7,899 nt of DNA from an uncultured Blautia sp. (GTDB taxonomy: Bacteria > Bacillota > Clostridia > Lachnospirales > Lachnospiraceae), in the NCBI GenBank assembly GCA_937893675.1, contig CALBGI010000076.1, positions 1 to 7,899 on the forward strand. The letters are read 5' to 3'. The position numbers and the translations under genes are program-made. This document shows, in pieces, positions 1 to 5,649 of this stretch (positions are counted from its first letter, which is position 1; each line of letters opens with the position of its first letter). A model generated the notes under the pieces. The model ran no database searches and was not told where the DNA came from. It saw only the letters and a program-made list of their open reading frames with translations.

Positions 1-1
1 T

Positions 2-262
2 CTCTGTCGGCGGAACCTCCGGTGCTTCCGTAGGCAAAACCTCCGGCGTCTCTGTCGGCGAAACCTCCGGCGTTTCCGTAGGCAAAACCTCCGGCGTCTC
101 TGTCGGCGGAATTTCCGGTATTTCCGTAGGCAAAACCTCCGGCGTCTCAGACACGCCAGGAGTCTCTTCCGGTATTTCTTCCGGTATTTCCGTAGGTTCC
201 AGTTCCGGCATCTCCGTAGGAAGGGCTTCCGGTTCCTCGGTAGGCAAAGCCTCCGGAGTCTC
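2..262 (-). repeat. 24-nt tandem repeats encoding an 8-residue PE/PT unit
   Basis: Roughly eleven in-frame units of 24 nt (consensus TPEVLPTE) occupy the 3' part of the secreted protein gene visible here. Units nearest the window edge are the most alike at DNA level and alternate between two forms, one reading VLPTE (cctacggaa) and one reading PPTE or SPTE (ccgacagag), so the real period there is about 48 nt. Units nearer the N-terminus are more diverged. This looks like recent duplication towards the 3' end. It is not CRISPR: the units are contiguous, coding and lack spacers. Confidence 0.85.
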
Positions 263-664
263 TTCCAAAGAATCCTCGATACTGTTTACCACAACCGTTA
301 TCTTTCCTGTAAAAGACTGGCTTTCACTGTCCCAGCCAGTAATATGAGACAGATCCACCTTGCCGGAAGACTCAAATATCACCTTGCAGCTCTGCACTCT
401 CTTTGTTGGAACAAAGGATCCGTCTGCCCAGGAAAGAGTTCCATATTCGCTGGATGGAAGTTCCACATTGGAAAGTGCCGTTGGTTCTTCAATCGTAATA
501 TTGTCCGGAAGCAGGCTGCTGATTTCCACAGACTCCACAGACATTTCTGTCGCTTCTGCCAGGACTAAATCCCCGGCCTGACAGAAAACCATGGCCGACA
601 TAGCTGCCGCTGCCAGCAAAGCAACTCCCTTTTTCGATAGTTTTCTCACATTTTTCTTTTTCAT
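2..664 (-). CDS. Secreted protein with Pro/Glu/Thr-rich 8-residue repeats (partial, C-terminus outside window)
   Basis: The frame runs open from an ATG at 664 to the window edge, giving 221 codons, so the C-terminus is missing. Residues 1-36 form a classical signal peptide: a Lys/Arg-rich start, a hydrophobic Ala-rich core, and a likely signal peptidase I site after VLA at residue 36. No lipobox is seen, although Cys28 lies in the core. Residues about 45-130 look like one extracellular beta-rich module (for example LSWADGSFVPTKR and a final TGKITVVVNS); I do not recognise a named family. From about residue 135 the protein is an acidic tail of roughly eleven 8-residue units such as TPEVLPTE, the kind of spacer found in surface proteins. 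A GGAGG at 672-676 sits 7 nt before the ATG. The gene is transcribed divergently from the CNNM gene. Function unknown; a cell-wall or secreted role is inferred. Confidence 0.8.
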   Translation of the reverse strand, partial: MKKKNVRKLSKKGVALLAAAAMSAMVFCQAGDLVLAEATEMSVESVEISSLLPDNITIEEPTALSNVELPSSEYGTLSWADGSFVPTKRVQSCKVIFESSGKVDLSHITGWDSESQSFTGKITVVVNSIEDSLEETPEALPTEEPEALPTEMPELEPTEIPEEIPEETPGVSETPEVLPTEIPEIPPTETPEVLPTETPEVSPTETPEVLPTEAPEVPPTE

Positions 665-763
665 TTCTCCACCTCCGGCTAAACGCCGTTTTTATTCTGA
701 AATTCACACCCCTCCGGGTATGAAATGCGCAACAAAATAATTGTCGATTACTGTCACGTTTAT

Positions 764-792
764 ACTATAACAACTTTTTACTATTTTGTAAA
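764..792 (-). promoter_or_regulatory. Sigma-A-type promoter for the secreted repeat protein
   Basis: Read on the minus strand: -35 TTTACA (792-787), exactly 17 nt, then -10 TATAGT (769-764). Transcription would start near 757, leaving about a 90-nt leader before the ATG at 664. The flanking DNA is AT-rich. The call rests on sequence match only. Confidence 0.55.
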
Positions 793-873
793 TATTCCGT
801 AATAATCTTTTTGTATTTTTGTCAAAACATTTCACAAAACCGACTTATATTCCTCTATTTACTCCTTGCTTTT

Positions 874-904
874 TTGACAGAAATCCTGTATATTTTCCTA
901 TTAA
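874..904 (+). promoter_or_regulatory. Probable promoter of the CNNM/CorC gene
   Basis: A perfect -35 TTGACA lies at 874-879. The best -10 candidates are TATTAA at 899-904 (19-nt spacer) or the overlapping CTATTA (18-nt spacer); neither is ideal. Immediately downstream is a perfect 10-bp palindrome AGCGTACGCT (918-927) preceded by a direct AGCGT copy at 908-912. These would fall at the start of the transcript and could be an operator. Confidence 0.45.
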
Positions 905-948
905 GATAGCGTTTATAAGCGTACGCTAAACTAAAGCAAAAATACAGA

Positions 949-953
949 AGGAG
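949..953 (+). promoter_or_regulatory. Ribosome binding site that decides the CNNM start
   Basis: The AGGAG at 949-953 includes the first base of the GTG codon at 953, so that GTG cannot be the start served by this site. The next usable in-frame start is TTG at 965, 11 nt downstream; ATT at 962 is 8 nt downstream but is a rare start. I therefore place the start at 965. Confidence 0.55.
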
Positions 954-964
954 TGACTTTCATT

Positions 965-2248
965 TTGGATTCAAGCGTTATCATTCAGGCAGTTGCCATC
1001 TTCGTCATGGTGCTTCTCTCCGCATTTTTTTCCTCCGCCGAGACTTCCATGACTACCGTCAACCGCATCCGTATTCAGGCTCTTGTGGAGGAGGGAAACA
1101 AGCGCGCTGCAATTCTGGAAAAAGTAATTTCTGATTCCGGAAAAATGCTCAGTGCCATCCTGATCGGAAACAACATTGTCAATACGGCTGCCGCTTCCCT
1201 GGTAACTACCCTCACCATACAGGTTCTGGGCGATGTGTATGTGGGAATTGCCACCGGTCTTATCACTTTGATCATTCTGCTTTTCGGAGAGATCACCCCA
1301 AAGACTCTGGCTTCCATACACTCAGAAAAAATTGCCCTCTCCTACGCGAGAACCATTTATTTTCTGATGATCGTGCTCACGCCGGTAATCTTCCTGGTAG
1401 GAAAGCTTTCCAATGGCGTGATGTTCCTGCTGCGTGTTGACCCCAATGTAAAAACAAACACAATGACAGAACACGAACTTCGCACACTGGTGAACGTCAG
1501 CCAGGAAGACGGCGTAATTGAGCGGGAAGAAAAACAGATGATCTACAATGTGGTAGACTTTGGCGATTCCACTGCAAAAGATGTCATGATTCCCCGCATT
1601 GATATGAATTTTGTAAATGTAAATTCCACCTACGAAGAGCTCATTGAGACGTTTCGCAGAGAAATGCACACTCGTTTTCCGGTGTATGAGGATAATACCG
1701 ACAATATCATTGGTATTATCAATATGAAGGATCTGCTCTTTCATCAGGCAGACGAAAACTTTTCTGTACGCTCCATTCTCCGTGAACCTTACTTCACCTA
1801 CGAATACAAGGCCACTGCAGATCTGATGCTGGAAATGCGCAAAGCCTCCGTGAACCTTGCCATTGTCCTGGACGAGTACGGCGCAACAGCCGGACTTGTT
1901 ACATTGGAGGATCTTTTGGAAGAAATCGTAGGCGAGATCCGCGACGAATATGATGTGGACGAAGAAGAGGATTTAAAAGAAATCCAGGAGGGCCTGGAGT
2001 ATGTAGCTCTCGGTTCTGCCAAGCTCGACGATATCAACGAGCAGCTGCACATTTCCCTGATTTCTGAGGATTACGACTCCATCGGCGGTTTTATTATCGA
2101 GCAGCTTGACAGTCTTCCCACCCAGGGACAGGCTGTGACCATGAAAGACGGCATCCGACTGGTTGTAGACGAGCTGGACAAAAACCGTATCGAATCCGTG
2201 CATATCTGGCTTCCTCAAAAAGCCTCCAAAACAAAAAAAGATTCCTAA
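965..2248 (+). CDS. CNNM/CorC (HlyC/CorC) family magnesium transporter homologue
   Basis: The 427-residue protein has the full family layout. An N-terminal CNNM (DUF21) membrane domain covers about residues 3-160, with the SAET motif ending the first helix (24-27) and GEITPK at 108-113. Next comes an acidic connector with EDGVIEREEKQM, then a pair of CBS domains at about 200-325 (VMIPRIDM in the first, LDEYGATAGLVTLEDLLEEI in the second), and a C-terminal transporter-associated (CorC_HlyC) domain at about 340-417. Family members are plasma-membrane proteins linked to magnesium efflux or resistance, with the CBS pair binding ATP-Mg; older 'hemolysin' names are misleading. Length is normal and no key segment is missing. 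The start is probably TTG at 965, because the Shine-Dalgarno overlaps the GTG at 953. The gene is monocistronic, diverges from the secreted repeat protein and ends at a hairpin. Substrate is inferred from family. Confidence 0.93.
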   Translation: MDSSVIIQAVAIFVMVLLSAFFSSAETSMTTVNRIRIQALVEEGNKRAAILEKVISDSGKMLSAILIGNNIVNTAAASLVTTLTIQVLGDVYVGIATGLITLIILLFGEITPKTLASIHSEKIALSYARTIYFLMIVLTPVIFLVGKLSNGVMFLLRVDPNVKTNTMTEHELRTLVNVSQEDGVIEREEKQMIYNVVDFGDSTAKDVMIPRIDMNFVNVNSTYEELIETFRREMHTRFPVYEDNTDNIIGIINMKDLLFHQADENFSVRSILREPYFTYEYKATADLMLEMRKASVNLAIVLDEYGATAGLVTLEDLLEEIVGEIRDEYDVDEEEDLKEIQEGLEYVALGSAKLDDINEQLHISLISEDYDSIGGFIIEQLDSLPTQGQAVTMKDGIRLVVDELDKNRIESVHIWLPQKASKTKKDS

Positions 2249-2256
2249 AACACCAC

Positions 2257-2295
2257 TCGGGCGGTACCTGCTCCTTTAAAGCAGATACCGCCCGA
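2257..2295. terminator. Hairpin terminator between convergent genes, probably bidirectional
   Basis: A perfect 10-bp inverted repeat, TCGGGCGGTA (2257-2266) and TACCGCCCGA (2286-2295), is extended inside by TGCT/AGCA. It sits between the CNNM stop (2248) and the ogt stop (2303). The plus-strand 3' flank (ttctcatt) is only mildly T-rich. On the minus strand the stem is followed by gtggtgttttaggaatctttttt, with a long T-run somewhat distant. It probably ends both transcripts. Confidence 0.75.
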
Positions 2296-2302
2296 TTCTC
2301 AT

Positions 2303-2836
2303 TCACAAGGCAGTCCCTTTCTCTGGTACAAAAAACGCATCCATATCTATACCCTCCAATGCAAGGAGCTTTACCTTTCTGTCTATGCCGCCTCCATAGC
2401 CGGTCAGACTGCCATTCGCTCCCACAACCCGATGGCAGGGAACAAGGATGGAAATCTTGTTGTGCCCTACCGCACCGCCTACAGCCTGTGCAGACATGCG
2501 GGAAATCCCTCTTTTCCCGGCAATCTGTTTTGCGATCTCGCCATAGGTCATTGTTTCGCCATATGGAATCGTACAGAGAATGTTCCACACTTCCTTTTGA
2601 AAGTCTGTTCCTATCAAATGAAGCGGTACGGAAAAATCCGGTTCTTTTCCGGAAAAATAAGTGTCGAGCCAACGTTTGGTCTGCTGAAACACCGGTATTT
2701 CCTTTTTCTCCTGTTCCTCCTTTGGACAATGGACAAAATATCTCCGTTTCTCCATCCAAACCCCGGTAAGACCAATTTCATCTGCTGACAAAAAAAGCGT
2801 TCCCAAAGGAGAGGAATAATCACTGATATACTGCAT
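2303..2836 (-). CDS. ogt: Methylated-DNA--[protein]-cysteine S-methyltransferase (Ogt/MGMT)
   Basis: The 177-residue protein directly reverses O6-alkylguanine (and O4-alkylthymine) damage by moving the alkyl group to its own cysteine; it is cytoplasmic and used once per molecule. The active site PCHRVVG is at residues 133-139 (acceptor Cys134), followed by NGSLTGYGGG and a C-terminal LLALEG. An N-terminal Ogt-like domain (MQYISDYSSPLGTLFLSA) precedes the winged-helix DNA-binding part starting near GTDFQKEVWNIL. In the recognition helix, MSAQAVGGAVGHN carries Gln117 where human MGMT and many bacterial Ogt have the nucleotide-flipping Arg. I recall this Gln form as common in Clostridia. The start is backed by AAGGAGG at 2843-2849, 6 nt upstream. 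It follows the YdcF-like gene by 27 bp and is probably the last gene of that unit, ending at the 2257-2295 hairpin. Confidence 0.95.
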   Translation of the reverse strand: MQYISDYSSPLGTLFLSADEIGLTGVWMEKRRYFVHCPKEEQEKKEIPVFQQTKRWLDTYFSGKEPDFSVPLHLIGTDFQKEVWNILCTIPYGETMTYGEIAKQIAGKRGISRMSAQAVGGAVGHNKISILVPCHRVVGANGSLTGYGGGIDRKVKLLALEGIDMDAFFVPEKGTAL

Positions 2837-2863
2837 CGATATCCTCCTTATCGCAACGTTTTC

Positions 2864-3454
2864 TCAATGGCCCAGCATCAGGGAAAACTGACGGATGATC
2901 CGCGAAATTTCCCCGGTGACTGCCTCCACCCCTTCTTCCGTTTCCTTCCAGTTCTCCCTGGTTATCCCGTCTGTGCAGGACGGGCAGACTCTGAATTCTG
3001 TCTCAGGATAAAGAAGCTGATAGTACATGAGGGATCGTCTGGTATGATAGGTTTTGCAGCAGAGAATCGCCTTTTTCACGCAAATCCCCGCCTTGTCAGT
3101 CACCTGCCGGGAATAAATCGCATTTTCATAGGTAAAGGTGGCATAATCTTCTCTGAGAATCGCCTCTTTTGGAACCCCGTTCTTCACAAGAACTGTCTCC
3201 AAAAATTCCCATTCCGTCAAAAACTCTCCCGGATAACGTTCTTTCTTGGCCAGCACCCCGGAAAACACCCCCGTCACTGTGCTGAACCTCCCACTCGGCA
3301 GTACATATGGCGCATAGCCTTCTCTGTAAAGCTCAGCCGCCCGCTCTGCCATCTGCGGATATCCGTTTCCCGGCACAAAAATAACATCAGCCTTCTTGGG
3401 CTCATCTTCCACAAATATAAAATCGCTTATCTGATCGAGAAATCTCCGGTACAT
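2864..3454 (-). CDS. YdcF-like (DUF218) family protein
   Basis: The 196-residue protein matches the DUF218/YdcF fold family. It has a first strand ADVIFVPGNG (22-31), the AERAAELYREGYAPYVLPSG stretch (36-55), then EWEFLETVLVKNGVPKEAIL (81-100) followed by the nucleotide-pocket-like TFTYENAIYS (106-115), and a CCKTYHTRRSLMYYQ segment (132-146) with the conserved His/Arg. E. coli YdcF binds S-adenosylmethionine in vitro, but no reaction is established, and other members have been tied to envelope processes. Here there is no signal peptide and no membrane helix, so it is a soluble cytoplasmic version. A GCAGGAAAG sequence precedes the ATG. It lies 71 bp after the amidase and 27 bp before ogt, so co-transcription with ogt is likely. 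A TATGAT at about 3498-3503 could be a weak internal -10. The biochemical role is unknown. Confidence 0.82.
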   Translation of the reverse strand: MYRRFLDQISDFIFVEDEPKKADVIFVPGNGYPQMAERAAELYREGYAPYVLPSGRFSTVTGVFSGVLAKKERYPGEFLTEWEFLETVLVKNGVPKEAILREDYATFTYENAIYSRQVTDKAGICVKKAILCCKTYHTRRSLMYYQLLYPETEFRVCPSCTDGITRENWKETEEGVEAVTGEISRIIRQFSLMLGH

Positions 3455-3525
3455 AACTTTCCTGCCTTTCTCTTTGGTATCTTAGGGATACTTCCATCAT
3501 ACTACATTCATTTCCAAAAGAAAAC

Positions 3526-4305
3526 TTATTTTGTAACGATCACCGTACTGTACCCCGCATCCCGCAGTCGCTGCTCCATACGAATTGCATTTCCAATCTG
3601 CTGAAAAGCACCTACCTGTACTTTAAACAGACCGTCATCATACAGAAGAAACGCCGGATATCCATTATCCAAAAGATTATAGAGCAGCCGGTCTGCATTC
3701 TCCCGGTTGCGGAAAGCGCCGGTCTGCACCCGATAATAACGCTCCTGCTCCTGTGTCGTCTCTTCATCCAAGGTTCCCAGAATCGCCTCTGCAATCCCTC
3801 TTGCCATCTCCGAAAATTTTTCATCGAAAAGCGCATTGTCCTGCTGAGAATTAATAAAACCGGCTTCCACCAAAAGTGCAGGCATTTTTGTGCGCCGGAG
3901 CACTACCAGACCCGGGCGCTCCTTCACACCGATTTCCCGAAATCCAACCTCTCCCAATGCTCCCAGAATGTTTTTTGCCATTTCATACTTAATCCCCTCT
4001 TTGTTGTAGACCAAAACTTCTGCGCCGTTGTACTGATTTGCCTGAGGACTGCTGTTCCTGTGAAATGAAATAAAATAGTCTGCACCGGATTCATTGGCAA
4101 TTCTGGCTTTTTCAAAAGGCGTCTGATAAATATCCGAGGTTCTGGTGTACAAAACATTCACACCGTTGGCCTTCAAAATATCTCCTACAGCCATGGTAAG
4201 CTTCAGTGTATCGTCCTTCTCCTGGCGCCCCTCAAACACGGCTCCCGGGTCAGAACCTCCATGACCGGCATCCAACATGATTGTATATGGCATTTCCAAT
4301 ATCAT
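3526..4305 (-). CDS. N-acetylmuramoyl-L-alanine amidase with C-terminal SPOR domain
   Basis: The 259-residue protein has an Amidase_3 zinc domain at about residues 5-180. The AGHGG motif gives His15; Glu29 and His82 (in SFHRNS) complete the zinc site, and Glu147 in LLVEAGFIN is the catalytic acid. A SPOR domain follows at about 189-259, with the two characteristic strands RVQTGAF and KVQVGAF; SPOR domains bind glycan strands stripped of peptide. The enzyme class cleaves the bond between N-acetylmuramic acid and L-Ala of peptidoglycan, in cell separation, spore maturation or germination. There is no signal peptide or membrane segment, and the upstream gene ends 11 bp before, so no hidden one is likely. 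The start is uncertain: AAAGGGA abuts the ATG at 4305 with no spacing, and TTG at 4299 or ATG at 4293 are alternatives. Probably co-transcribed with the DUF5688-like gene. Confidence 0.92.
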   Translation of the reverse strand: MILEMPYTIMLDAGHGGSDPGAVFEGRQEKDDTLKLTMAVGDILKANGVNVLYTRTSDIYQTPFEKARIANESGADYFISFHRNSSPQANQYNGAEVLVYNKEGIKYEMAKNILGALGEVGFREIGVKERPGLVVLRRTKMPALLVEAGFINSQQDNALFDEKFSEMARGIAEAILGTLDEETTQEQERYYRVQTGAFRNRENADRLLYNLLDNGYPAFLLYDDGLFKVQVGAFQQIGNAIRMEQRLRDAGYSTVIVTK

Positions 4306-4316
4306 TCCCTTTGATT

Positions 4317-5279
4317 TTATTCTTTATTAGGATATGTCAGCACTTCCGGCTTTGTCACACAGGAAAATTTCTGTTCTTTTCGGCTGTAGCCGTATATATA
4401 TGAGCTTAAATAGTCCTCCTTTGGCGTGGCATCGCGAATCGTGCTCCTTAAAACCTTTTCCAGCCCCTTCGGGTCTGTCTGACCTGCATTATGCACCATA
4501 ACCTCATGAATGCTGGTAAAAGCAAGATACAGATCTCCGCCCAGCGCATCCGCCAAATGCTTCGCAACTCCCGGCAGAAAAATCGCAACTGCGCCGTTCG
4601 TTCGCCTGGAAGTGCTGAGACAATTTCCCAGCATATCCCCCCGAAGGCAGGAGGGTTTCTCTTCCCCCATCACTTCCTCTCCCTCATATTCATCGTTTCC
4701 GATCAGTTTATGCCAGAAATAGATCCGGGGAGGCGAGATTTCCAGGGTATTTTTAAGCGCATCCTCAAAAACGGAATCTTCATCCTCGCCCCAGCTTTCC
4801 AGATACTCCTGCCGAATTTTCAGGCTCGTAAGGCACGCATCCTTTTCCAGCACTTTCAAATAGAGCACCAGCGCAATTTCCCCAAATCTTCTGTAAACTG
4901 CGTTCTGTAAATCCGCCTCATTTTGTTCAAAATTCAAAAGACGAATAAACAACTCCGGCCTGGCAGTCTCATAGCGGGCAAGCTTTCTGGTTCCCTCAAA
5001 CAGCGATGAATTTTGAACCTTACGTATTTCTTCCAAAATTTCCCCGCTGATCCGGTAAATATCTTCTCCCTGCCGGTAACGTTCGTACATCTCCCCCACG
5101 TACACACTACACATTTCCACGCCATCATCGTGAACGGCGCTCTCCACCAGAATCCGGTCTCCCGTTTTAGCAAGTGCGCTCCCTTCTCCGGCAAAACACA
5201 CCTGCTTTTCCGTGTAGCCAGTCGTTTTGCGCAGCTCTTCCATCAGCTCTTCCACAAATACTTCATATTCTGTTTTCAT
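4317..5279 (-). CDS. DUF5688-like protein of unknown function
   Basis: The 320-residue protein shows the pattern I know from DUF5688 proteins of Lachnospiraceae. It has an early segment VYVGEMYERYRQGEDIYRIS (59-78), a PELFIRLLNFEQN stretch (108-120), an RFGEIALVLYLKV helix (131-143), KIRQEYLESWG (154-164), and a C-terminal NGAVAIFL...SIHEVMVHNAG region (228-266) ending in LSSYIYGYSRKEQKF. The protein is acidic and apparently cytoplasmic, with no signal peptide or membrane helix. The SIHEVMVH element resembles a short metalloprotease-like helix but lacks a full HExxH, so I infer no enzymatic activity. The start is supported by AAAGGAA about 6 nt upstream. A strong promoter at 5389-5417 and a leader hairpin lie ahead; the amidase gene follows after 11 bp. 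No function is known to me. The family name is from memory and should be checked by HMM search. Confidence 0.75.
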   Translation of the reverse strand: MKTEYEVFVEELMEELRKTTGYTEKQVCFAGEGSALAKTGDRILVESAVHDDGVEMCSVYVGEMYERYRQGEDIYRISGEILEEIRKVQNSSLFEGTRKLARYETARPELFIRLLNFEQNEADLQNAVYRRFGEIALVLYLKVLEKDACLTSLKIRQEYLESWGEDEDSVFEDALKNTLEISPPRIYFWHKLIGNDEYEGEEVMGEEKPSCLRGDMLGNCLSTSRRTNGAVAIFLPGVAKHLADALGGDLYLAFTSIHEVMVHNAGQTDPKGLEKVLRSTIRDATPKEDYLSSYIYGYSRKEQKFSCVTKPEVLTYPNKE

Positions 5280-5306
5280 ATAGATTCCTTTCTTCGTGAG
5301 ACACTC

Positions 5307-5328
5307 TGCGGGCAGATATTGCCCAGAA
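5307..5328 (-). repeat. Second hairpin in the same leader
   Basis: On the minus strand GGGCA (5324-5320) pairs with TGCCC (5314-5310) across the 5-nt loop atatc, with outer CTG/CAG pairs beyond a two-base bulge. There is no T-tract after it, so it is not a terminator. It lies between the leader terminator and the DUF5688-like start codon. Confidence 0.4.
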
Positions 5329-5341
5329 ACATTAGAATTGT

Positions 5342-5369
5342 AAAAAAAGAAGGGAGCTCATCACTCCCT
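5342..5369 (-). terminator. Rho-independent terminator-like hairpin in the leader of the DUF5688-like gene
   Basis: On the minus strand the stem AGGGAG (5369-5364) pairs with CTCCCT (5356-5351) across a 7-nt loop, and is followed by TCTTTTTTT (5350-5342). It lies only about 13 nt after the start predicted from the promoter at 5389-5417 and about 60 nt before the ATG. It could act as an attenuator for the downstream genes, or end transcripts coming from the phosphatase gene. Confidence 0.55.
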
Positions 5370-5388
5370 GTTGAGTTGCTGTAATTTT

Positions 5389-5417
5389 AGTATAGACAAA
5401 GATTTATTCCCTGTAAA
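5389..5417 (-). promoter_or_regulatory. Sigma-A-type promoter for the DUF5688-like gene and amidase
   Basis: On the minus strand -35 TTTACA (5417-5412) and -10 TATACT (5394-5389) are separated by exactly 17 nt. The predicted start near 5382 gives a leader of about 100 nt that contains the hairpins at 5342-5369 and 5307-5328. It is one of the best promoters in the window. Confidence 0.65.
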
Positions 5418-5433
5418 GCATTTTTCATCGACA

Positions 5434-5450
5434 AATTTCGACTCGAAATT
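5434..5450. promoter_or_regulatory. 17-bp palindrome, candidate operator
   Basis: AATTTCGA and TCGAAATT form a perfect 8+1+8 inverted repeat, with its near edge 16 bp upstream of the -35 of the 5389-5417 promoter. A further direct half-site AAATTTCG occurs at 5457-5464 (also 5433-5440). The spacing suits a dimeric activator or repressor. No known regulator site is recognised. Confidence 0.4.
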
Positions 5451-5497
5451 CCGCCTAAATTTCGGTTCTTATAGTTTTGTATTTCCATTCCATTTCC

Positions 5498-5557
5498 GCT
5501 CTTACTTGCGCACACATTCCCTTTCCGGTTTTCTGCTCTTACTTGCTCTCGCATTCC
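5498..5557. repeat. Imperfect 23-bp direct repeat in a non-coding gap
   Basis: GCTCTTACTTGC-N6-ATTCC occurs at 5498-5520 and 5535-5557, matching at 20 of 23 positions, 37 bp apart. A poorer third copy may lie around 5565-5597. These sit in the gap 5280-5649, whose other contents are the promoter, the palindrome and the leader hairpins. Frames across the gap are rich in Arg, Ser and Asn and do not look like a real protein. Confidence 0.55.
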
Positions 5558-5649
5558 AGTCCAGGTTCTGCCTTCACTTTCCCTTGAACTTCCCATTCCG
5601 AGAGATGCCCACTGCTTCCACATACTGTGTCTCCATAGCACACCACGCC

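Noticed and set aside
1..262. Repeat array as CRISPR
   Set aside because: Units are contiguous without spacers and in frame with a secreted protein gene.
665..952. Magnesium (M-box) riboswitch ahead of the CNNM gene
   Set aside because: The leader from the likely promoter is only about 50 nt, too short, and no M-box-like helices were seen.
2094..2759. Minus-strand frame of 221 codons
   Set aside because: It overlaps the well-supported ogt gene in another frame, crosses the terminator and runs into the CNNM gene antisense.
3477..3491. GTATC/GATAC inverted repeat between amidase and YdcF-like gene as a terminator
   Set aside because: The stem is 5 bp of mostly A/T pairs and lacks a T-tract.
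2867..3604. Plus-strand open frame of 245 codons
   Set aside because: It is antisense to the YdcF-like gene, has no ribosome site and a composition (Cys, Pro, His, Arg-rich) typical of a shadow frame.
4572..4583. Metalloprotease motif in the DUF5688-like protein
   Set aside because: SIHEVMVH does not complete HExxH, and no further zinc ligand could be assigned.
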